This document shows positions 1 through 6,514 of a stretch of 64,000 nucleotides of DNA, piece by piece. A model generated the notes under the pieces. That model was not told where the DNA came from. It searched no databases and worked only from the letters and a program-made list of their open reading frames with translations. The stretch spans positions 44,357 through 108,356 of the forward strand of contig JACKIE010000009.1 in the NCBI GenBank assembly GCA_020638635.1. Reading direction: 5' to 3'. The DNA comes from Planctomycetota bacterium. GTDB taxonomy: Bacteria > Planctomycetota > UBA8742 > UBA2392. A program made the translations under genes and the position numbers. Position 1 is the stretch's first letter. Each line of letters opens with the position of its first letter.

Positions 1-49
1 GTGGCGTACAGCAGCACCGGGTAAACCTGCATGCTGACGTCGGCGATGG

Positions 50-490
50 TCACCTCCAGCAGAAGGTGGCACCCACGGTGGCGGTGGCCGCCACGTCCAC
101 GGAGATGAAGTAGTTGAACACGCTCCAGGCCGCGATGCCGTGGTTGAAAGCCGGGAAGGTGACCGGGAAGGCCGAGCTGGCGGCGCTGGCGACCAGCTGG
201 TCGGGGCCTGCGGGCTCGTAGGTGTCGCTGTCGTTGGCGTCGAACCAGATCTGGAGCTGGTTGAAGTCGGCGGCCTGGGCCGTGCCGTTGTTGCGCACGG
301 TGACGGTCTGGAACGTGTCGCCGAAGTTGGAAAGCCGCATGATGGCAAACGACAGGCACTGGCGCTGGGTTGCGCCCTGCTGGACGTTGCCGGTGGCGGG
401 CTGGGTGGTGGCCTCGAGATAGTTTTCGTCCTGGGCGGACAAGACGCCGGCGCCAAGCAGGCACAGGGCGGCGAGCAGCAGCTTTGCCAT
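50..490 (-). CDS. Secreted protein of unknown function, probable frameshift at its 3' end
   Basis: The frame encodes 146 residues with a clear signal peptide (MAKLLLAALCLLGAGVLSAQ) followed by an all-beta-looking domain rich in Asn, Thr and aromatic residues. I do not recognise a family. The frame ends at a TGA at 52-50. In another frame the minus strand below position about 62 continues as good coding sequence (LEVTIADVSMQVYPVLLYA) to the window edge. The true gene therefore probably runs past position 1, and a one- or two-base indel lies around 55-66. Whether that is a sequencing error or a real mutation cannot be told from one copy. Confidence 0.6.
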   Translation of the reverse strand: MAKLLLAALCLLGAGVLSAQDENYLEATTQPATGNVQQGATQRQCLSFAIMRLSNFGDTFQTVTVRNNGTAQAADFNQLQIWFDANDSDTYEPAGPDQLVASAASSAFPVTFPAFNHGIAAWSVFNYFISVDVAATATVGATFCWR

Positions 491-559
491 GGTCGGGCTC
501 CGTTGGGTGAAGCGCCCATTCTGGCAGGCGGCCGACCGGAATGCACGGTTTTTGGCGCG

Positions 560-3010
560 CTACGGCACTTCCATGAGGCGCAGGCTCTGGTAGCGGATGT
601 TGGCGTCGAGCTGGCCGGGGATGTAGCGGTCGTTGGTCCACAGCAGGCGCACGGTGTGGGGGCCGCTGAGCTTGCCCAGGCCCAGGCGGCCGATCTGCTG
701 GACGCCGGGGTCGCAGCCGATGTTGAGGCGGCCGACCCTGTTGCCGTCCACGAACACATCCACGATGAACTCGTACTCGTTGTCCAGGGGCAGCTCGCCG
801 TAGGTGTGGTTGGTGACGCCGAGCAGCAGGTCGTAGCGGGCTTCCTGTTCGCCGAAATCGAAGCTGTACTCGACCCAGTGGTCGTCGTCGAGCGACCACA
901 GGCCGGGGCCGTCGCCCTCGTCCTTCTGCCACATGCCTTCATTCTGCGCGGCGTCGAAATCCCGCGGCCGGCGCTCCAGTTTCATCCCGGGCGTCAGCCG
1001 GATTTCGATTTCGCCGTTGAAGGTCTGGTTCATGTATTCCACGGGCTGAAAGCCGGGGCTCTGCACGTGCAAGCGCCTCAACCATGAGTCGGTCTCGAAC
1101 TGGAAGATGCCCGTCGGCGAGGTCATCACGCGTGTATCGAGTCCGTCGATCACCGCATGTTCTGCATATACGTCGTTAATGACTTCGCCATCGAGCCAGA
1201 TCTCCGTGACGGGTTCTTCGGTTATCGCGTTTACCACGCGCAGGGTCGCCTTGGGCCGCAGGAATCGCAGCTCGATCTGCGCGTCGAGGGCACCGGGGCG
1301 AACATCGACCTTGCGCAATAGATACAGCTCGTGGGTAGCAACGGCCGTGAGCGGTCTGTCCGGCAGCCCGTGAAACTCGAACCAGCCGGTGGGGTCACTG
1401 TAGGCGACGCGCGATTCGGCATCCACTACAAGGCTCAGGACGGCGCCGTCGATCGGCTGTCCCTGGCCGTCCACCACGGTGCCGCTCAAGGTAAGGTAGC
1501 CGTCGTTGGGGAACTGCAGGGGCTGAAACGGGGTGCCGGTCAGACGGGCGGGTTCGCTTTCCGCTGAGCCGTTTTCGAAAATCACGCCGCCGTCCTGGAT
1601 GCGCCAGGACAGCTCCGCCAGGTCCGCCAGCAGGTCGAACGCCTGCCGCAGGCTGACCCGGCCGACATCCAGGCTCACTTCCTGCTCGCCGTCCACGTCC
1701 GGCGCGCGGGTGATTTCAAATTTCGCTTCCGCACCGAATTTTGTCAGCACCTCATCCAGTGGCGTGGCCTCGAGGAAAAGCGTGGTGGATTCGGTGTCCA
1801 GGGCGATGCGCACCGCTTCGTCGGGGTTCATCGTACATTGACGTGTCAATACCGGCTCGCCGTTGCGCAGCAGCGTGATGTACGGCAGCTCCTGCGTTTT
1901 CAGGAAGTCCCAGGTTCCCGCCAGCTTGCACCCCGCGGCCGGCAACGGCTGCGGGCCGAACGCCGGCAGCACCTGCCCCGCGCGGCGCGGCTCCCAGCGC
2001 CGGGGGTCGAGACGGCCGGTGGCGACCACGCTTAGCCCCGCCTCGGGCTTGCTGGCGCTGACCTCCAGCTCGTAGGGTTCCTCCGGCGCCCAGAACACGC
2101 CGAGTTCGTTGGCTTCGCCGGCGCGCAGGTTGTCGTACACCGCGCAGTCCATGATGCGCTTGTCCTGCCACTCGAATCCCAGGGCGTAACGCGGATAGCC
2201 CGTCGGCCACTTCTGCGGCACCGGCAGGTTCGCGCTGAAGAAGCCGTGCTCGTCGGTCGAGGCTTCCATCATCACTGGCAGCAGCGGCCCGCCCAGGCGA
2301 CTGGTGGCGGGGAAGAAGGTCAGCATGCGCACCTTGGCGCCCGGCACCTGGCTGTTGCTGAGCAGGCTCATCAGCTTGCCGCGCACGGGCGTCTTGACCA
2401 TGGCGGGCGGGGTGTAGCCCGCGCGCGACCAGTACTCGGCCCACACCTCGGGCTCGGCCAGCTTCGCCAGCTCCAGCGGCGCTTGCTCGCCGGCTTCGGC
2501 GAGCTTGGGTACCGGCACGCCGGCCGGCGCGCCATCCGTGCCGTTGTAGCGCTGCCGGCTGGCGGCTTCGCGCGGCGTGGGGTCGCGCGCTGAGCGCGGG
2601 ACCATCTCCCGCGGCGGCTGTGCTTCAGCGGGGCCGGCTGTGCCGGATCGGCTTGCCTGCGTCGCGCCCGGCGGCGGGCCGGGTAGCTGGCTATCATCGC
2701 CGGGGGCCGGAGTGGCGGTTTCGCTTCCCGGCCCGGTCCTGTTTTCGCGGCTGGCGGCCGGTTGGTCCGATCGCGCTGGCTGAGCGTCGGTCAAAGCCTC
2801 GGGGTTGAGGGCCGCACCACGTTCGCCGGCGGCCTCTGCCTGCGGTTGCGGATTGAGTGGCCCGCCAGTTGATCCGGTGGTCGGCGTCCCGGCGATTGCC
2901 CCCGGTTGCGGGAGTAGGGCGCCGCCCGCATCAGCGAGCAACCACGCCAGCACGGCCCCCGCGCCGAGCATGACGGCCAGCATCCCGAGAACCAGGTGAG
3001 TTTTGTTCAC
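560..3010 (-). CDS. Membrane-anchored protein with STN-like, carboxypeptidase-regulatory-like and C-terminal carbohydrate-binding-like domains
   Basis: About 816 residues. I chose the GTG at 3010 (reads MNKTHLVLGML) because the anchor follows directly; the frame stays open to 3034. Order: one N-terminal membrane helix (about residues 5-27); a long Pro/Ala/Glu-rich linker (to about 170); a mixed region; an STN-like segment in which 'TPLDEVLTKF' and 'VSLRQAFDLLADLAEL' recall the secretin/TonB short domain; a carboxypeptidase regulatory-like fold (LTLSGTVVDGQGQPIDGAVL, GWFEFHGLPD); and a C-terminal beta domain resembling carbohydrate-binding modules (WVEYSFDFGEQEARYDLLLG to YQSLRLMEV). No catalytic residues are seen. 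It most likely sits in the periplasm as a binding or scaffold protein. It lies just downstream, on the same strand, of the ECF sigma factor gene, which suggests a regulated partner. Function unknown. Confidence 0.75.
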   Translation of the reverse strand: MNKTHLVLGMLAVMLGAGAVLAWLLADAGGALLPQPGAIAGTPTTGSTGGPLNPQPQAEAAGERGAALNPEALTDAQPARSDQPAASRENRTGPGSETATPAPGDDSQLPGPPPGATQASRSGTAGPAEAQPPREMVPRSARDPTPREAASRQRYNGTDGAPAGVPVPKLAEAGEQAPLELAKLAEPEVWAEYWSRAGYTPPAMVKTPVRGKLMSLLSNSQVPGAKVRMLTFFPATSRLGGPLLPVMMEASTDEHGFFSANLPVPQKWPTGYPRYALGFEWQDKRIMDCAVYDNLRAGEANELGVFWAPEEPYELEVSASKPEAGLSVVATGRLDPRRWEPRRAGQVLPAFGPQPLPAAGCKLAGTWDFLKTQELPYITLLRNGEPVLTRQCTMNPDEAVRIALDTESTTLFLEATPLDEVLTKFGAEAKFEITRAPDVDGEQEVSLDVGRVSLRQAFDLLADLAELSWRIQDGGVIFENGSAESEPARLTGTPFQPLQFPNDGYLTLSGTVVDGQGQPIDGAVLSLVVDAESRVAYSDPTGWFEFHGLPDRPLTAVATHELYLLRKVDVRPGALDAQIELRFLRPKATLRVVNAITEEPVTEIWLDGEVINDVYAEHAVIDGLDTRVMTSPTGIFQFETDSWLRRLHVQSPGFQPVEYMNQTFNGEIEIRLTPGMKLERRPRDFDAAQNEGMWQKDEGDGPGLWSLDDDHWVEYSFDFGEQEARYDLLLGVTNHTYGELPLDNEYEFIVDVFVDGNRVGRLNIGCDPGVQQIGRLGLGKLSGPHTVRLLWTNDRYIPGQLDANIRYQSLRLMEVP

Positions 3011-3111
3011 GCAGCCACCAGCGCATCGCCGCAACCACGGCGCTGCGGACTATTCTGGCAGGCTGCCCGCTGGAATGCACGGTTATTGGAGGCAGTTCTG
3101 CTGGGCCCCGA

Positions 3112-4605
3112 TCAGTCGCCCTGCTTCAACTTGCCGTTTTCGTAGATCTTTGGCGGCTGCGCGTTGCCTTCCGCGTCGTATTCGATCTCCGGCCCGTGCT
3201 TGAGGCCGTCTTGCCAAGTGGTCTCCCGCACTTTGTGACCCTGCTCGTCGTACCGTGTCGCCACGCCGTTGCGTTTGCCGTTGACGTAGGTTTCTTCAAA
3301 CAGGGGTTCGCCGTTGGGCTGCCAGCCGCGCCAAGGGCCCTGCCTCACGCCACCGTCCATCATGCCCTCGGCCTGTTTCACCCCGTTTTCATGGAAGTAG
3401 ACCCAATGGCCGTGGGGCTGGCCCGCCCGGAAATCACCCCGACAGGCGGGCGCGCCGTCTTCGTAGAAGGTTTGGCGCATGCCTTCCCGTAAGCCGTTCA
3501 CGAACTCGCCCGCCTCCTTCAATTTGCCGTCCTCATGGAACATGCGGAACGGACCGTGCAGGACCGGCCCGCTCTCGGTCATCAGCTCGACGAACTGGGT
3601 GTAGATCGGCCCCGAACGCCAGTAGTCAATCCGTACACGGGTGCTGCCGACACGCCTCTGTCCGCCCGGCTGGATCTCCACGTGGTCCGGTTCTTCGGCC
3701 GGCAGTGGCGCGATGTCGGTTACCGCAGGCGCATTCTCGGCGGGCTGTTCCGTGGCTGCCTCGGCAGCCTGCGGCCCTGCCTGGTCCAAGTCCGCTTCCG
3801 GGGTGGCGCCGGCGCGCGGATCGGCATCGAAGGTCGCAGCTTGATCCGGAACCAGGGCCGTTGGATCCGGCGGCGTGACCACCGTGGGCGGAGGCTGGCC
3901 GATCAGCACCGTCCATGCAACCAGCAGGCTCAGGGCAGTCAATGACACGGACGCGACGCCGGCCAGTACAACACGACCCGGACGGAACACTCCAGCCGGT
4001 GAAGACACGGCTCCGTCACGCCAGCGCGAAACGGCCGCATCCCAGCCCGCCACAGGCGGCGGAAACGCCAGCACGCCAAGGTAGGCCTCAAGCCCCCGCG
4101 GTTGCGGACCCAGCCGCCGCCGAAGGCGCTCCAGACCGCGATTCACCTGCGACTTCAGGGTGTTGTGCGCCACGCCGAGTTGTTCACTCGCCTGTTGCTG
4201 GGTTAACCCGCCCATCAGGCACAGCGTCACGGCCTCACGCTCGCTGTCGGGCAGCTCATTCAACGCGCTGAGCAGCACTTCCCGCAATTCCGCCAGTTCC
4301 GCCTGGACCGGCCTGTCGGGGCCGGTGTCCGCGGGCTGCCACTTGCTTTCTCTTGAACGCGCTCGAGCCATCTTCTTCCGGTGGTTGCGTGCGCAGTTCA
4401 CCACCACGGCGGCAAACCACGGCCACGCATCCTTGGGAATGTCATCCTGTTTCCGCCAGGCGACGATAAACGCCATCTGCATGACGTCGTCCGCGTCGTC
4501 TGCGGTAAATGTTGACGCCCGCGCCAAATGCCAGCCGCGCCTGGCGTACGCTTCAATGAGCTGTTCGAATGCGCCCACAGTGCCCGTCCCATTCCGTCGG
4601 GGCAT
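3112..4605 (-). CDS. ECF RNA polymerase sigma factor fused through a membrane helix to extracytoplasmic MORN-like repeats
   Basis: 497 residues. Residues 1-165 are an ECF sigma-70 factor: region 2 (ADDADDVMQMAFIVAWR, then WPWFAAVVVNCARNH) and region 4 with its HTH (LNELPDSEREAVTLCLMGGL, TQQQASEQLGVAHNTLKSQV). After a basic stretch comes one membrane helix at about residues 210-235 (VVLAGVASVSLTALSLLVAW), then a Pro/Ala/Glu-rich linker. The C-terminal 160 residues hold tandem MORN/YwqK-like repeats (GPFRMFHEDGKLKEAGEFVN; GHWVYFHENGVKQAEG). The topology puts the sigma domain in the cytoplasm and the repeats outside, so the protein could sense and transcribe without a separate anti-sigma factor; this is inferred. 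A TACAAT box overlaps the ATG, so the GTG at 4578 is a possible alternative start. It is followed by the anchored multidomain gene on the same strand. Confidence 0.88.
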   Translation of the reverse strand: MPRRNGTGTVGAFEQLIEAYARRGWHLARASTFTADDADDVMQMAFIVAWRKQDDIPKDAWPWFAAVVVNCARNHRKKMARARSRESKWQPADTGPDRPVQAELAELREVLLSALNELPDSEREAVTLCLMGGLTQQQASEQLGVAHNTLKSQVNRGLERLRRRLGPQPRGLEAYLGVLAFPPPVAGWDAAVSRWRDGAVSSPAGVFRPGRVVLAGVASVSLTALSLLVAWTVLIGQPPPTVVTPPDPTALVPDQAATFDADPRAGATPEADLDQAGPQAAEAATEQPAENAPAVTDIAPLPAEEPDHVEIQPGGQRRVGSTRVRIDYWRSGPIYTQFVELMTESGPVLHGPFRMFHEDGKLKEAGEFVNGLREGMRQTFYEDGAPACRGDFRAGQPHGHWVYFHENGVKQAEGMMDGGVRQGPWRGWQPNGEPLFEETYVNGKRNGVATRYDEQGHKVRETTWQDGLKHGPEIEYDAEGNAQPPKIYENGKLKQGD

Positions 4606-4608
4606 TGT
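4603..4608 (-). promoter_or_regulatory. -10-like TACAAT upstream of the ECF gene
   Basis: TACAAT on the minus strand overlaps the first ATG of the ECF frame. If used, transcription would begin near 4596 and favour the in-frame GTG at 4578, which has a GGGACGGG stretch before it. I see no good -35. Confidence 0.3.
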
Positions 4609-4636
4609 AGCGCGCGTCCAACAACTCTACCAACCT

Positions 4637-5002
4637 CTACTTGCTCTTCCGCTTCTGCTTCCCCGCAGGCTTTCGCCCCTTGCTTTTTGTTGCCGCACGC
4701 TTTTTGGGTGTCTTGCCCCGGGAGCGGGCTGAAGCCTTCTTCCCCTCGGGCGTAACACAGACGCACCTGTATGTCGTCGTTCCGTCAGGAAGCGTCCGCT
4801 TGCGAAGCTCGCACTCGCCGTCGCAGGTCACATTCTCGCAGGAGTACTCATACTCAATGGGATCCGACCCGGGGATCGGCGTGATGATCAGGTCACAGGC
4901 CTCCGCCTTCAAGAATTCCGCCCGCAGATAGCGAACGCCGGTCTTCTTGTCGAATTCTTCACGCCAGGCCGGCGCGACCATAACCAGCTTCTTGTGCTTC
5001 AT
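4637..5002 (-). CDS. Small cysteine-containing protein with a lysine-rich tail, unknown function
   Basis: 121 residues beginning MKHKKLVMVAPAWREEF. The middle holds a compact cysteine cluster (CENVTCDGECEL and later CVCV) that could bind metal or form disulphides. The last 35 residues are almost all Lys, Arg, Ala, Ser and Pro, like a histone-H1-type nucleic-acid-binding tail. No signal peptide is seen, so a cytoplasmic, perhaps nucleoid- or RNA-associated protein is the most economical reading. It lies upstream of the ECF gene on the same strand, ending 32 bp before that start. I do not recognise a family. Confidence 0.6.
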   Translation of the reverse strand: MKHKKLVMVAPAWREEFDKKTGVRYLRAEFLKAEACDLIITPIPGSDPIEYEYSCENVTCDGECELRKRTLPDGTTTYRCVCVTPEGKKASARSRGKTPKKRAATKSKGRKPAGKQKRKSK

Positions 5003-5186
5003 GATTTGCCCCCGTTTTTCCTCGACTATTCACTGTCGGGAAACGGCCTGCTGCGAACAAATGTCCGCAACCGCGCTCCCGGTTTAAGAAATCTTGCCGG
5101 ATTATAGCTCATATTTGGAAATTTTCGAATTCCACCGCGAAACGTGCACCTGCAACCGAACACGCGGACATTCATTGTCGGCACTC

Positions 5187-5245
5187 CGCAATTCGGCCCT
5201 TTCGGCTGCCCGAGTGATCGTGAGGAAAGGCAGCGCCGAATTGCG
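5187..5245. other. Long imperfect hairpin upstream of the receiver-like gene
   Basis: CGCAATTCGGC (5187-5197) is perfectly complementary to GCCGAATTGCG (5235-5245). Inside the loop two alternative inner stems are possible: CCTTTC (5198-5203) with GAAAGG (5225-5230), or GCTGCC (5205-5210) with GGCAGC (5229-5234). They share bases and exclude each other. The structure ends 45 nt before the ATG of the next gene, so it would form in the leader of that mRNA. The preceding stretch 5095-5125 is AT-rich and may hold the promoter. Confidence 0.6.
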
Positions 5246-5290
5246 TACACCGGCGGCACTCGCGTGCCACAACCGCAACAGGAGGAAGAC

Positions 5291-5782
5291 ATGATTCGGT
5301 ACGCATCGGACAATGAAGAAGAAAGTCTGCTGCGCGCGCTTGACGCGCAGGAACTCGAAGGCATGGCGGGCGCCGGCAGGCGTGAGCACAGGCTGGAAAG
5401 GGCAGACGGCGTACTGATCATCGAGCCGGATGACGAGCTGGCACTGGCCCTCGCGGACGAACTGGAAGCCGCCGGGTTCAACGTCGAGACCGTCGCGTCC
5501 ATGGACGAAGCCCATCTTGCGCTCAATGGCTGTCACTTTGAGATGGTGGCTTTCACCTCCGGCATCGAGCAGGACGACTACAACGGTTTGCTGTCCTGCC
5601 TGGAGGGCAGGCCGGGCACAATACGGCTGCCCGTCCCGTTCGCGACAACGTCGGGGCAGCACGCGGCCGCGACCAGTGCGCAGGACCTCGGCACTGCCGT
5701 ACTCAACGGCGCGCTTGCCGGTTTCGTGGAAGCGATGCGGGCGGCAATCCTGGAACGCAAGCGCCTCGCACGCAGTGCCTAA
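5291..5782 (+). CDS. Degenerate response-regulator receiver-like protein
   Basis: 163 residues. The ATG at 5291 is set by GGAGGA at 5281-5286, five bases upstream; an earlier in-frame ATG lies inside the hairpin region and lacks a ribosome site. Residues 35-75 (GVLIIEPDDELALALADELE, then AAGFNVETVASMDEA) match the start of a CheY-like receiver: beta-1, acidic pair, helix 1 and beta-2. The segment where the phospho-acceptor aspartate should lie reads GCHFEMVAFTSG, without an Asp at the usual place, so phosphorylation is doubtful. It may be a pseudo-receiver adaptor. No output domain is present. It converges with the next gene, 57 bp away. Confidence 0.6.
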   Translation: MIRYASDNEEESLLRALDAQELEGMAGAGRREHRLERADGVLIIEPDDELALALADELEAAGFNVETVASMDEAHLALNGCHFEMVAFTSGIEQDDYNGLLSCLEGRPGTIRLPVPFATTSGQHAAATSAQDLGTAVLNGALAGFVEAMRAAILERKRLARSA

Positions 5783-5839
5783 CGGAAGCGGGAGTCCGGC
5801 TTGCGCTGATACGCGACCCCGCGGTGACCGACCAGTCCC

Positions 5840-6409
5840 TTACGGCTGCCTTGACCACAGGCCGCGCTTTTCGCGCTTGGCCATGTTCTGGGCCTGTTCC
5901 ATGCGGTCGCGCAGGTCCGGGTCCGGTATCTCGCGCAGGTCGCGAATGCGCACCAGGCCCTGGCTGAGCATCGCCATGTTGACGTTTACGTAGCCGCCGG
6001 GGATTTCCTTGCCCGTCTCTTCGTCCACGGCGCGCAGGTAGACGATGCCGTAGATGACGTCGTTGTTCACGTCGGAATCCTTGGAAGGCTTCACGTAAAT
6101 CTCGTCCTGTTGCGCCACGTAGTCGTGCAGCCACTCCTGCGTCATGCGGAAGGTGGTAGGGGCTTCGCTTTCCGGTAGGCCCTCTACACCCAGCAGCCTG
6201 ATCTCGCGCTCGGTGGGCGTGTCGCCGTTCACCACAATGCGGTCAGGCGGGTAGATGTGCGTCGGCCGCGCGATGATGCGCCCGGCGTCGTCGATCACCA
6301 GGTCTTTCTCGAGCTCGGCGGGTTTGACCGGGTTGCCGCGGTCGTCCACGGTCTGGGTAACGCAGCCGGCCAGCAGGCAGGCAGTTATGATGATCGACAA
6401 CAGGCGCAT
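5840..6409 (-). CDS. Lipoprotein with a staphylococcal-nuclease-like (SNase) domain, probably inactive
   Basis: 189 residues from the ATG at 6409, which gives a clean lipoprotein signal (MRLLSIIITACLLAGC; lipobox LAGC) and has GGGAAAAG before it. The body follows the SNase/OB-fold pattern: IRLLGVEGLPE early, YGIVYLRAVDE in the middle, and VNVNMAMLSQGLVRIRD followed by QAQNMAKREKRGLW at the end, which is the family's C-terminal signature. In active nucleases the central strand carries a catalytic Arg (YGR-LLAYV); here that place is Ile (YGIVYL), so catalysis is unlikely. It would sit on a membrane facing the periplasm. It is divergent from the kinase gene across about 105 bp. Confidence 0.7.
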   Translation of the reverse strand: MRLLSIIITACLLAGCVTQTVDDRGNPVKPAELEKDLVIDDAGRIIARPTHIYPPDRIVVNGDTPTEREIRLLGVEGLPESEAPTTFRMTQEWLHDYVAQQDEIYVKPSKDSDVNNDVIYGIVYLRAVDEETGKEIPGGYVNVNMAMLSQGLVRIRDLREIPDPDLRDRMEQAQNMAKREKRGLWSRQP

Positions 6410-6503
6410 AGTCTTTTCCCGATCGGTGTAACGCTTGAACCCCGCATGCGTTGGCAAGGGCCGCCCGGCAGGGTACCATAACGCCCGTCCCCGGCACCCC
6501 CGC

Positions 6504-6509
6504 TATGGT
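6504..6509 (+). promoter_or_regulatory. -10-like TATGGT five bases before the kinase start
   Basis: TATGGT is followed by five bases and then the ATG at 6515, with no Shine-Dalgarno between. That is the geometry of a leaderless transcript. The same arrangement recurs at 22384, 22455, 25374, 40132, 56271 and 60707. No matching -35 is evident. Confidence 0.35.
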
Positions 6510-6514
6510 TGCCC

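Noticed and set aside
5026..5662. Minus-strand frames opposite the receiver-like gene
   Set aside because: No ribosome site or recognisable domain; the plus-strand gene has GGAGGA at the right distance and a receiver-like fold.
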